Positions 35,361 through 42,705 of a DNA stretch of 64,000 bases are shown here, piece by piece (within the stretch, counting starts at the first letter, position 1; the number at the start of each line of letters is the position of its first letter). The notes under the pieces were generated by a model, which was not told where the DNA came from, ran no database searches, and saw only the letters and a program-made list of their open reading frames with translations. The position numbers and the translations under genes are program-made. The DNA is from a virus: the IMG/VR virus record IMGVR_UViG_3300025669_000021, positions 37,416 to 101,415 of that record; one strand, given 5' to 3'.

Positions 35361-36206
35361 ATGTTTAGAGAGCTATTAGATGCAGTTATTGGCCTTGGGG
35401 CTGACAACAAGGTTGGTGAAGTCGGACAAGTTGTCGACGGGAAGCCGTTCATCCTGAAAAAGGAGGGATACACCGTCGATATGATGGACAGTCACCTTCC
35501 ATTCCCTGACCGGAAGAGGGTTGGGGTAAATATGGTGTCCGTTGAGAGCTTCATTGGCTACGTCAATGAGCAAAAGACCGAAAACACTCGTATATTCGCC
35601 ACGGTGGACAAAGAGCCGTTCTCTTACAAGGCGTGTATCGACTATCACGGTACGGGAGAGACGGACACTGATCCTTCCTGGTGCACACATGAGGTACTTC
35701 TAAGCCTTACGCCTACCCCAGAATGGACGGTATGGCGGGGATCGGACAAGAAGTCCTTCAATCAAGAGGATTTCGCGGAGTTCCTGGAAGAGAATCAGGT
35801 TGATATAACTGATCCTTCTGGCGCCGACATCCTTGAGGTAGCCTCAAGCCTGGAAGCCACGAAGGGGATCAACTTCAAAAGCACAAAACGCCTAGAAGAT
35901 GGTCAAACCAGCCTCTTGTATGATGAGGAAATGGCAGCAAAGGCAGGGATAAACGGAGAAATGGACGTTCCTACCAAGTTCAAACTATCAATTCCCATCT
36001 TCCTGGGAACCGAGAAGGCTGCTCTGGCTGCTAGGTTCCGATACAGACTGGGCCCTGCTGGTGCACTGACCTTCATGTATCGATTGATCCGTCCTGCGCT
36101 CATGCTTGAGGATATCGTTGAGAAGATATCCAAGAAGATAGGCAACGACACGGAGCTTCCCGTGTATCATGGTAGCTACGGCAAGAGCAGTAACCCGAGG
36201 TTCTAA
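35361..36206 (+). CDS. DUF2303 (YfdQ-like) protein
   Basis: 281 residues. Features of the family are the N-terminal segment VDGKPFILKKEGYTVDMM, a central RIFATVDKEPFSYKACIDYHG, HEVLLSLTPTPEWTVWRG and a C-terminal IFLGTEKAALAARFRYRLG. DUF2303 genes are common in phage early regions next to recombination genes; function is not established. A weak hairpin and repeat lie upstream, and the next small gene starts in its stop codon. Confidence 0.75.
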   Translation: MFRELLDAVIGLGADNKVGEVGQVVDGKPFILKKEGYTVDMMDSHLPFPDRKRVGVNMVSVESFIGYVNEQKTENTRIFATVDKEPFSYKACIDYHGTGETDTDPSWCTHEVLLSLTPTPEWTVWRGSDKKSFNQEDFAEFLEENQVDITDPSGADILEVASSLEATKGINFKSTKRLEDGQTSLLYDEEMAAKAGINGEMDVPTKFKLSIPIFLGTEKAALAARFRYRLGPAGALTFMYRLIRPALMLEDIVEKISKKIGNDTELPVYHGSYGKSSNPRF

Positions 36207-36379
36207 TGAAGTATTCCGGTAGCGTGTCGATGTGTAGCGATAAGGGCTTGTTCCATATTCCGAGCCCCGCGGGGACCACCACGCTACCGGTCCACTTTCA
36301 CCTAAGAGATGTTGACGGTCATCGAGTATTGAGTTATGGTGAAAGCACGATGAACGATGACCGGTACCATAAAAACTAA
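36206..36379 (+). CDS. Hypothetical 57-aa protein
   Basis: Starts in the stop of the DUF2303 gene (TAATGA) and runs 57 residues. Rich in His, Ser and Gly with a core HLRDVDGHRVLSYGES. No recognised family. Coupling to the upstream gene supports translation. The following 90 bases to the HNH gene (36380-36469) show no convincing gene or terminator. Confidence 0.55.
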   Translation: MKYSGSVSMCSDKGLFHIPSPAGTTTLPVHFHLRDVDGHRVLSYGESTMNDDRYHKN

Positions 36380-36469
36380 CCATAGCCCCCTGATTGTAGG
36401 AACATTCCTCTACTGGTCTGTTCATCGCAACCTACTTGACGGGGGTGACGGTTTACATGGAGTTACGCC

Positions 36470-36760
36470 ATGACCTACGCAGAAAAACTCAAGGACCCTC
36501 GTTGGATTGTGCGCCGTAATCAGATTAGGGATATCCACAACAACGTGTGCTGTGAATGTAGCCGTCCAGATATTGACAGGCAGCACGTCCACCATAAGAA
36601 ATACCTCCCAGGTCGAGAGCCTTGGGACTATCCCGATTGTCTCTTAGAACTACTCTGTGATCGATGCCACACCGTGAAAACGATAGCCCAGAGGAGGGAA
36701 CGCGAAAAGCGAGAAGGTTCAACTACCCACCACCTATTAACGAAAGAATGCCCCGTATGA
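36470..36760 (+). CDS. HNH-like endonuclease
   Basis: 96 residues. YAEKLKDPRW at the start, CCEC (27-30), HVHHKKY (39-45) and LCDRCH (62-67) are the zinc-binding and His-Asn/His metal-finger elements of short phage HNH proteins. The motif GREPWDYP between them is typical of this type. May be a homing-type or packaging-linked nuclease; here it lies in the replication block, so a nicking or DNA-processing role is also possible. Confidence 0.75.
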   Translation: MTYAEKLKDPRWIVRRNQIRDIHNNVCCECSRPDIDRQHVHHKKYLPGREPWDYPDCLLELLCDRCHTVKTIAQRREREKREGSTTHHLLTKECPV

Positions 36761-37461
36761 CCCTAAAAGCTAAACCTTGGCTCCCGTTCTACTGGAGAGA
36801 TTGGCAATCAGACGCCATGCTGAATAGCTGCAGTTGGAAAGAGAAAGGAATGCTCGTAGACCTCATGTGCATGATGTGGCCTTACGGTGGCAGATTGACG
36901 GAGTTTGCCGCGCCAAGCGTCACCGAACTTGCATCTAACTTGTCGAAGTCTATGGGAAAGCGAAGAGATACCATTGAGAAGTCTCTTAGAATCCTCTTAG
37001 ATAAAAAGAGGTTATTTGTAGATTGTGAAGGCGTCTTGTGCTGTAGCAAGCTCATGGAAGTGTGTGAGACTCAGAGGGTTATGAGTGAGCGTGGCAAGAA
37101 GGGGGGTAACCCGCAGCTTAAGCAGGAGGTTAAACAGGAGCTTAAGCCTAAAGCAAAGCAAAGCAAAACAGAACAAAGCAAAGCAAAGAAAGAAGAACCA
37201 GTGGGGTTTGATCTCTTCTGGCAAAAGTATCCCAGGAAGACTGCAAAGAAGAAAGCTCTCGCAGCATTCATCAAGGGAGTATGCCATACCAAGATGGATA
37301 CCATCCTTCCCGCCCTCGACCTTCAATGTGAATCAGAACAGTGGACCAAGGATAATGGTGACTATATCCCTCACCCAGCCACATGGATCAACCAAGAGCG
37401 GTGGACTGATGAATTGAAACCAAAGGATGGGACTAAACAGGACTTCGATCAACCGTTATGA
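36757..37461 (+). CDS. Replication protein: DUF1376-like N-terminus, helicase-loader-like C-terminus
   Basis: 234 residues from the ATG that overlaps the HNH stop (alternative at 36748). N-terminal LPFYWRDWQSDAMLN and WKEKGMLVDLMCMMW match the DUF1376/YdaU type winged helix found in phage replication initiators. A Lys-rich linker, coded by AAGCA-like repeats at about 37149-37195, leads to a C-terminal domain (FDLFWQKYPRKTAKKKALAAF ... YIPHPATWINQERW) common in primosome and helicase-loader proteins. Likely brings the host helicase to the phage origin. Confidence 0.65.
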   Translation: MTLKAKPWLPFYWRDWQSDAMLNSCSWKEKGMLVDLMCMMWPYGGRLTEFAAPSVTELASNLSKSMGKRRDTIEKSLRILLDKKRLFVDCEGVLCCSKLMEVCETQRVMSERGKKGGNPQLKQEVKQELKPKAKQSKTEQSKAKKEEPVGFDLFWQKYPRKTAKKKALAAFIKGVCHTKMDTILPALDLQCESEQWTKDNGDYIPHPATWINQERWTDELKPKDGTKQDFDQPL

Positions 37462-37910
37462 CAGGAACAGCAAAATGGATTGATTACTGGAACGTGACCT
37501 TTGGAACGCCCATCAAGCAGGGCGAGATAGAGGCAGTGGAGGACATGCTTAGACGCATCAACCCTATACCGATCCGCCGTGAAGTGGTTGAGTCTATAAT
37601 ATCCCTAGATGAGTCTGGTCGACGTAAAGAGTATGGCAGTAAGGCGGGGCAACTACGAGAAGAGATAGTCAGGAATAGAAGGGGTAAGGCCGGTTCGGAT
37701 CCAAAGAGCTTGGCCTGGGATGTAGAGATAGACCGCATTAAGAACATGCTGCAGGAGGAGGAGGATCCCAAGAAGCGGTGGGATATAATCTGTGACGAGC
37801 CGAAACTTCCAGCAATGAGTGATGTTCTTGAGCTTTATTGTCGTACAGAAATTCCTGGCGGGTATGAAAAAGGATACGTTGGGACCTGGGATGAGGAGGG
37901 GTTGTCCTAA
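37458..37910 (+). CDS. Hypothetical protein with DPKKRWDIICD motif
   Basis: 150 residues, charged and helical (VEDMLRRINPIPIRREVVESI). Near residues 103-118 it has DPKKRWDIICDEPKLP, which reappears in altered form in the next gene (DPEERYNIMCDNLDIP). The shared segment hints at a small duplicated domain. Start and stop overlap both neighbours. No family recognised. Confidence 0.65.
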   Translation: MTGTAKWIDYWNVTFGTPIKQGEIEAVEDMLRRINPIPIRREVVESIISLDESGRRKEYGSKAGQLREEIVRNRRGKAGSDPKSLAWDVEIDRIKNMLQEEEDPKKRWDIICDEPKLPAMSDVLELYCRTEIPGGYEKGYVGTWDEEGLS

Positions 37911-38164
37911 TGGCAGATTGCAACGCAGTATGGCAGATGGTCGCCGCCTGTAACGATCCGGAGGAGCGTTACAACATCATGTGCGACAACCTGGACATAC
38001 CGTACTACGCTGAGAACTGTGCCAAGATCGAGGCCAGGGCCAATAATATCCTTCCGGGAGGAATGAAGAAGCCCAAGATTCGTGAGTATATCAACATCGA
38101 GGACATGGACCCCCTTGAGGGGGCATGGCGTAGACAGAGAGATGAGCGAAGGGGGTTAATATGA
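37910..38164 (+). CDS. Hypothetical protein sharing motif with its neighbour
   Basis: 84 residues, five Cys. Residues 16-31 (DPEERYNIMCDNLDIP) repeat the motif seen in the upstream gene, so part of it may come from local duplication. C-terminus is basic (WRRQRDERRG). Overlaps both neighbours by one to four bases. Function unknown. Confidence 0.65.
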   Translation: MADCNAVWQMVAACNDPEERYNIMCDNLDIPYYAENCAKIEARANNILPGGMKKPKIREYINIEDMDPLEGAWRRQRDERRGLI

Positions 38165-38424
38165 GTAAGCAGCTATACAGATCAGGTGAGTTCGTCGTTG
38201 GGGTACTTGACGATAAGAATTACTATACATCCAAGATTATCACTAGACAGGATGGTAAGGATTCTGGTCAGGATGCGGAAAGTGATCGCCACTTCTTCCA
38301 TGATATTGCTAATGCGGTAAAGTGGATGGCTGACAGGATTGCTAAGAGGGATAGCACCGACCTAAAGACTTGGCTGGAGTCGTACAGGGCAGAGGTAGTG
38401 AAGGTAGAGGAAGCGTTGAGATAA
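38161..38424 (+). CDS. Hypothetical small protein
   Basis: 87 residues. A beta-like first half (RSGEFVVGVLDDKNYYTSKI) and a helical second half (DIANAVKWMADRIAKRD, WLESYRAEVVKVEEAL). Starts in the stop of the preceding gene. No recognised family; compact size and position fit accessory early phage proteins. Confidence 0.6.
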   Translation: MSKQLYRSGEFVVGVLDDKNYYTSKIITRQDGKDSGQDAESDRHFFHDIANAVKWMADRIAKRDSTDLKTWLESYRAEVVKVEEALR

Positions 38425-38444
38425 AAGAAGGGGGATAATCTCAG

Positions 38445-38684
38445 ATGTTTAGCTTGAGACAGAAGAGAACGATTGCGGGTGAAGTACAGCGACTATTGAG
38501 GGAAACGGGACATCCAGAGCTACCGGAAGGAGAGATCCGCTTTAGTCTACACGTCTACGGTGCCCATGATCTATCCTGGGCAAGCATCAGGAACAATGGC
38601 GCCGTCCCTGCCCCCTCTATCAATCAACACAATGAACAAATGGACCCAGGACAAGGACCGGCAGGGATTGCGTGGACTGCATGA
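38445..38684 (+). CDS. Hypothetical small protein
   Basis: 79 residues. N-terminal helix with basic residues (RQKRTIAGEVQRLLRE), then GEIRFSLHVYG and a Pro/Gly/Asn-rich tail. AGGGGG lies about 11 bases upstream of the ATG. Unknown function. Confidence 0.5.
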   Translation: MFSLRQKRTIAGEVQRLLRETGHPELPEGEIRFSLHVYGAHDLSWASIRNNGAVPAPSINQHNEQMDPGQGPAGIAWTA

Positions 38685-38733
38685 AGCCCGAATGCGACAA
38701 AGGATCGGTTCCGACAGATAAGGGGGTGAATAA

Positions 38734-38904
38734 GTGAGCAAGTGTCGAAGGGGAATATGCCATAAATGCAAGACTCCAAGAATCAAGTTAGGGTCAGATT
38801 TTGCCTTGTGGTGCCCCAACTGTGGGAGCGTCAGATACACAGTTGGCCCCGACCTTCCTTGGACGACTAGGACACCTGTGAAAAAGGAGAATGATGCGGA
38901 CTAG
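38734..38904 (+). CDS. Small zinc-ribbon protein, GTG start
   Basis: 56 residues from a GTG with AAGGGGG upstream. The knuckles CHKC (9-12) and CPNC (27-30) form a Cys4 zinc ribbon 14 residues apart. It overlaps the start of the next gene by 14 bases in a different frame. Probably an RNA- or DNA-binding accessory protein. Confidence 0.6.
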   Translation: MSKCRRGICHKCKTPRIKLGSDFALWCPNCGSVRYTVGPDLPWTTRTPVKKENDAD

Positions 38905-39115
38905 ATTAGAGCTTGAAACGTTCATACGGAAGCACATTCCTAGTGGATGGGTTGGCCCGATCATGGACTTTGATTTTGCCCCACATATCTCGGACGAGGA
39001 TTTCCATACCGTGATGGAGGGGAAGTTTCCTGAGGGTGATAAGTACGACAAGTGGTACGTGAAGGAGGCCATTCAGGAATGGCAGAAGCAACAGGTTCCG
39101 ACAAAGGAGGGGTGA
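38891..39115 (+). CDS. Hypothetical small acidic protein
   Basis: 74 residues (or 73 from the second ATG). Pattern RTRLELETFIRKHIPSGWVG then DFAPHISDEDFHTVMEG suggests a helical fold with Trp/Phe contacts; the end is basic (EWQKQQVPTKEG). AAAGGAG precedes the start. Not recognised. Confidence 0.6.
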   Translation: MMRTRLELETFIRKHIPSGWVGPIMDFDFAPHISDEDFHTVMEGKFPEGDKYDKWYVKEAIQEWQKQQVPTKEG

Positions 39116-39265
39116 ATGATGCCGACTAAAACATGCAACAAACCGTGCCATCCAGAGCATCCTTGCGAAGAGTGTGTCAGCTATTGGGACAGGATGCGAA
39201 GCGAGGGTTTCTGGGTAGACGGTAAGGGATGGACCGAGACGGCAAATAGGGAGTGGTCGAAATGA
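39116..39265 (+). CDS. Cys/His-rich 49-aa protein
   Basis: 49 residues starting immediately after the preceding stop, with AAAGGAGGGG a few bases upstream. Residues 7-20 read CNKPCHPEHPCEEC, four Cys and two His in 14 residues, probably one compact zinc site. The rest is Trp-rich (YWDRMRSEGFWVDGKGW), reminiscent of short phage proteins with this 'EGFWVDG' phrase. Ends in ATGA overlap with the next gene. Confidence 0.6.
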   Translation: MMPTKTCNKPCHPEHPCEECVSYWDRMRSEGFWVDGKGWTETANREWSK

Positions 39266-39552
39266 AACGTAATGACCGACAGAAACTAGCTGACGGCCAG
39301 GGGGTAGTGAATAGGCGTCACAATATGCGAGCAAAGCTGAATGCTTTACACCCTCCCCAACCACGGCCAGCTACATGGACGCACATGCTGTTAGTCTCGG
39401 ATGGTCCCAGCAGGCTGGCGATATGTGGTAAAACTTGTCGGTCTGTCTCTGCCAGCTTCACGGACAATATAGACAGAGTGACTTGCCCACGATGCTTGGA
39501 AGAGGTGAATCAACCCAATCCGACAGTAAGGAGTGAATCCGATGGAGGATGA
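39262..39552 (+). CDS. Small Cys-containing protein
   Basis: 96 residues from the ATG overlapping the previous stop. Basic N-terminus (KRNDRQKLADGQGVVNRRHNMR), then HMLLVSDGPSRLAICGKTC and CPRC: two Cys pairs about 23 residues apart, probably a zinc finger. Similar small proteins with this phrase occur in many phages. Function unknown. Confidence 0.6.
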   Translation: MKRNDRQKLADGQGVVNRRHNMRAKLNALHPPQPRPATWTHMLLVSDGPSRLAICGKTCRSVSASFTDNIDRVTCPRCLEEVNQPNPTVRSESDGG

Positions 39553-39730
39553 AGATCTGATGATGTTCGGCAAGTATCGAGGCAAGCCGATCTGTGAAGT
39601 CCCAGGCGACTATCTGCTATTCATCGATGGCAAAGCGGGGATGGTTACACATCCAGAAGTCAGGGAGTGGATCAGCAATCACCGGGAACAGTTGGAGAGG
39701 GAAGCAGTATTGAGGAGATCAGCAAGATGA
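39542..39730 (+). CDS. DUF3820-like protein
   Basis: 62 residues from the ATG eight bases after AAGGAG; a GTG at 39533 is too close to that ribosome site. The motif MFGKYRGKPICEVPGDYLLF near 10-30 is the DUF3820 signature (a small family linked to exonuclease-like proteins). A second copy of the family lies at 61370-61576. Short overlap with both neighbours. Confidence 0.65.
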   Translation: MEDEDLMMFGKYRGKPICEVPGDYLLFIDGKAGMVTHPEVREWISNHREQLEREAVLRRSAR

Positions 39731-39900
39731 CGGACGAAAAGAAAGCAAATGCGTTTATGGCAGGGCAATGCAAAGTGGAAGTCGATGAAGATACGATGGA
39801 GACATTCGACAATTTGCTAATAATTCAATGCCAATCGCCAGAGCAGATCAGAGAGGCAGTCAAGTCTGGCAAATTAGAGTTCACTGTATTCGGGGAGTGA
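39727..39900 (+). CDS. Hypothetical 57-aa protein
   Basis: Begins in the stop of the DUF3820-like gene. Acidic, with a Cys in CKVEVDEDTMETFDNLL and one in IIQCQSPEQI. No recognised family; beta-alpha-beta pattern is possible (FDNLLIIQCQSPEQIREAVKSG). Confidence 0.55.
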   Translation: MTDEKKANAFMAGQCKVEVDEDTMETFDNLLIIQCQSPEQIREAVKSGKLEFTVFGE

Positions 39901-39905
39901 GGAAC

Positions 39906-40112
39906 ATGAAGGAAATCATAATCACAATCGTATGGTGTCTGACCCTCGCCGTGGCATTCTTTGGTGGGGTCGGGTGGGGGACCAACTTTACGTTTGCACA
40001 AGCGAAAGAGCATGGCTATGCTGTGCGGATCGGTGGTCGATACTATTGGGGAGACAGCAGCATCGTTGAACGAAACAAAAGAGAGGCCGGGAAAAATGAA
40101 GAAGCCGAATAA
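39906..40112 (+). CDS. Small membrane or exported protein
   Basis: 68 residues. Residues 4-22 are hydrophobic (IIITIVWCLTLAVAFFGGVG), then a short soluble part with HGYAVRIGGRYYWGD. Either a single-span inner-membrane protein or a signal-peptide protein. Overlaps the next gene by 17 bases in another frame. Confidence 0.6.
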   Translation: MKEIIITIVWCLTLAVAFFGGVGWGTNFTFAQAKEHGYAVRIGGRYYWGDSSIVERNKREAGKNEEAE

Positions 40113-40455
40113 CCGTATGGAAAAGCCAGAGAATCGAGAAGAGGCAACGGGTGGATTTCCGAAAGTCGAATACAGCCCGGCGACCTGTCCCAACTGTGGG
40201 AGTCATCGTTGCCCGGTAACATCGACTCTCGGAGAGGATGTCACCACCGTCCGTAGGCACAAGTGTGAGAATTGCGGAATACCATTCACCAGTGTCGAGG
40301 AGATCCCCAGGGTGGATCAGGGGATAGAGAAAGAGGAGACACCGGCAGATGATGTAGCTGATCCCCCGGATGATCTGCCAGAGGGTGAAGGTACTGCACC
40401 AATTCACCAGCAGCAGCCCGGAGTGAAGGCAAGCAATAAGAAGGGCAAGAAATAG
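40096..40455 (+). CDS. Zinc-ribbon protein, last gene of early block
   Basis: 119 residues. CPNC (about 31-34) and CENC (about 56-59) frame a beta-hairpin with TLGEDVTTVRRHKC, a NrdR/transcription-factor-like zinc ribbon. The N-terminus is basic, the C-terminal half acidic and Pro-rich then basic (KASNKKGKK). Followed by a strong terminator. May bind RNA polymerase or DNA, by inference. Confidence 0.6.
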   Translation: MKKPNNRMEKPENREEATGGFPKVEYSPATCPNCGSHRCPVTSTLGEDVTTVRRHKCENCGIPFTSVEEIPRVDQGIEKEETPADDVADPPDDLPEGEGTAPIHQQQPGVKASNKKGKK

Positions 40456-40494
40456 TTTCCACACGGTTGGCTTCTTCCGAGCCATCCACGCACG

Positions 40495-40531
40495 GAGCCG
40501 CATCGGGGAAACCCGGTGCGGCTCTTTTTTT
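40495..40531 (+). terminator. Strong intrinsic terminator
   Basis: A 13-base stem, GAGCCGCATCGGG (40495-40507) with its complement at 40512-40524 (one G-U), closes on a GAAA tetraloop and runs into a seven- to eight-T tract. The best terminator in the window. It separates the early block from the lambda-like virion cassette. Confidence 0.92.
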
Positions 40532-40765
40532 GTGCCTTTTTCCAGTGAGGGATAGGAGATCAGGGGGAATCGGTCAGGATAGCCAGCTATGGCCCTAGCA
40601 GTCTAAACCGGGTCTGTGTGTGGAATGGTGAAGGAAAAGGGGGATAGTGGCTCCTGGGAGCAGTAAGACGGCTTATTTGCCCTGTGCATTCAGTGTCAGG
40701 TGGGCATACAGATTCTGTACTTTTGCCCTCTTGTGGGGTCTGAGGAATCGGTGCATACTATCCCC
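40532..40765. other. Non-coding junction between early block and lambda-like cassette
   Basis: About 230 bases without a credible gene. It holds G-rich stretches (AGGGGGAATCGG, AAAAGGGGGATAG) and TTGCCC at 40677-40682, but I see no convincing -10 box, and a GTG at 40751 with GAGGA upstream is an alternative start for the gpW-like gene. If the two cassettes come from different phages, the join lies here. Confidence 0.5.
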
Positions 40766-40969
40766 ATGAGCACAAGCACTCTTACACTGGCAAATGTCGA
40801 GACTGCAATCGCTACTGTGTTGCAGCATCAACGCTATAAATTGATGGATAGAGACTTCACTTTTGCGGATCTCGAAACATTGATGGAGTTCCGTGACAAG
40901 CTCATCGGGGAAGAGGCCATGACCAATGGAGCATTTGGTGTGGCAAGATTCAGCGCAATAGGGGGATGA
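40766..40969 (+). CDS. gpW-like head-tail joining protein
   Basis: 67 residues from ATG 40766 (GTG 40751 possible). Helix ANVETAIATVLQHQRYKL, a short hairpin DRDFTFADLETL and helix MEFRDKLIGEE match the lambda gpW layout, a monomer that plugs the packaged head. It sits just before a lambda-type portal, with ATGA overlap, as in lambda-like phages, but the terminase large subunit that should precede it is absent. Confidence 0.65.
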   Translation: MSTSTLTLANVETAIATVLQHQRYKLMDRDFTFADLETLMEFRDKLIGEEAMTNGAFGVARFSAIGG

Positions 40970-42705
40970 TGGCTAGAATCGACCTTAACGATCAGAAACA
41001 AGTCAGAGCATTGAACCGGGCGGCGGAGAACTTCTCAGAGGTTCCGACCAGCCCGGTTCGTTTTGTCGATAGAGTCGTGGGATTCATCAATCCAAGAAAA
41101 GGTGCAGAGCGTGTGAGGGATCGTTATCTAGCCCTACACATCGAGAGATCCTTGAAAGACATCGAGGTAAGAGCAGCCTATAAGTCGGCAGACAAGAATC
41201 GATTAAATGCAGGGTGGAAGTCAGACAGCCTTGATATCAATGCTCATCTAAAAGCGGATCTCACTACCATTCGCAATCGGAGTCGGTCCCTCCTTCGAAA
41301 CAATCCTCATGCCGCCCAAGCCATCAATGCCTTCACCAACTATGTCATCGGGGTGGGATTTGAATTGCAGATGCAAGTACAGAAGATGGGTGAGAATAGT
41401 AAGGGCGAGCCAATATTGGTCCCCATGGAATTGTGGAATAATTACGTCGAGGACACTTTCAACGATTGGGCAGAGGATGTGAATATCCAATCCTCGGAAT
41501 CATGCCCGGATCATTTCAAAGATGCTCAAGGGCTATGGTTCCGCAAACTCTTTGAAGATGGGGAGGTATTCGTCCACCGGGCAATCGACATGAGTCATCC
41601 TGTCGTGCCAATGACTTTGGAATTCATCGAGCCGGAAGCACTCAACACATCCCTCACAAAGAATGCAGCCACGGGAAATCCCATCATCATGGGAGTCGAG
41701 GTCGAAGCCGGGAGCCTACGGCCTGTGGCATATTGGGTCTATGCTTGCAGAACACCGTCGAACTATTATTGCAAAGATAATAAGAGTCTGAGAATCCCCG
41801 CCAAGAATATGAGTCATAGCTTTATGAAGTTGAGGCCCAGGCAGACAAGGGGGCTTCCTTGGATGTTTGCCGTCGAGCAGAATTTCTATGATCTGGATGA
41901 GTACACCGAGGCAGAGTTGATCGGGAACAAGATTGCCGCCTGTCTGTCGGTATTCTTCATGGGTGCATCATCTGTCGGGAATGCAGGGCTTGATAATCCC
42001 AACGGAGCATCAGCAACGGATGGTGATGGAAATGTGATCACGGATCTGCAGCCAGGGATGATCGGATATCTCCCCAGGGCGAGTGACATGAAAGTGGTGT
42101 CGCCTCAGAAGCCCGGTGCGACCTTCAAACCTTTCACCCGGTATATCCAACAAAAGATCTTCGGTGGGATCTATGGAGGAATCTCGTACACGGGAGCGAC
42201 CAGGGACACAGAGGGAGTCACGTTTGCATCGGGTCGGATGTCACAGCAAGCGGATTATCAAGTGTACCGTGCAATCCAAAAGGTTGTCGGGAGAAAGTTC
42301 TGCTCATGGACAGTCTTCCGGCCATGGATGGATCTTGCCGTGCTCAATGGTGTGGTCACAGCCCCAGGATATTTTGATAAGACCCCAGGAAAGAGATTTT
42401 GGCAGAGACATGAGTGGATGCCCGGTGGATGGAATTGGGGGATCAATCCTTTGCAAGAAGTCAATGCCTCGATCACCAGCATGAGGGCTGGAATCACTAC
42501 GCTTGATGATGAGTGTGCAAATCTCGGACATGATGCACGGAGCCAGCTAATCAAGAAGTCCCGGATCGATAGACTAGCCGAGGATCTTGGAGTGACACTC
42601 AGCAGCGATGCAGCAGTCGGTAACATATCGAGGAAGGGCGAAGCCCCACCGATCATGGATGATGAAGGCAACCCAATAGAAGAGGAACCAACGGATGACA
42701 CCTGA
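40966..42705 (+). CDS. Lambda-type portal protein, cassette C
   Basis: 579 residues. The family phrases are clear: RAAYKSADKNRLNAGWKSD (71-90), IRNRSRSLLRNNPHAAQAI then IGVGFELQ, RKLFEDGEVF, MSHSFMKLRPRQTRGLPWM, and the acidic end. Lambda gpB-like portals are the packaging ring of siphoviruses. No similarity to the portal at 3-1484. The protease-capsid gene begins 11 bases before its stop. Confidence 0.9.
   Translation: MMARIDLNDQKQVRALNRAAENFSEVPTSPVRFVDRVVGFINPRKGAERVRDRYLALHIERSLKDIEVRAAYKSADKNRLNAGWKSDSLDINAHLKADLTTIRNRSRSLLRNNPHAAQAINAFTNYVIGVGFELQMQVQKMGENSKGEPILVPMELWNNYVEDTFNDWAEDVNIQSSESCPDHFKDAQGLWFRKLFEDGEVFVHRAIDMSHPVVPMTLEFIEPEALNTSLTKNAATGNPIIMGVEVEAGSLRPVAYWVYACRTPSNYYCKDNKSLRIPAKNMSHSFMKLRPRQTRGLPWMFAVEQNFYDLDEYTEAELIGNKIAACLSVFFMGASSVGNAGLDNPNGASATDGDGNVITDLQPGMIGYLPRASDMKVVSPQKPGATFKPFTRYIQQKIFGGIYGGISYTGATRDTEGVTFASGRMSQQADYQVYRAIQKVVGRKFCSWTVFRPWMDLAVLNGVVTAPGYFDKTPGKRFWQRHEWMPGGWNWGINPLQEVNASITSMRAGITTLDDECANLGHDARSQLIKKSRIDRLAEDLGVTLSSDAAVGNISRKGEAPPIMDDEGNPIEEEPTDDT

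Noticed and set aside
36437-36469. TTGACG upstream of the HNH gene as a promoter
   Set aside because: No -10-like sequence at a proper distance.
37149-37195. AAGCA-type repeats as a microsatellite or origin iteron
   Set aside because: They encode a Lys-rich linker in a real gene and have no palindromic or evenly spaced iteron structure.
40677-40760. TTGCCC and following bases as late promoter of the lambda-like cassette
   Set aside because: The nearest AT-rich hexamer is at the wrong spacing.
42116-42484. 122-aa plus-strand frame inside the lambda-type portal
   Set aside because: Ser/Arg-rich shadow with no ribosome site, and the portal frame there is clearly conserved, unlike the linker case at 19200.
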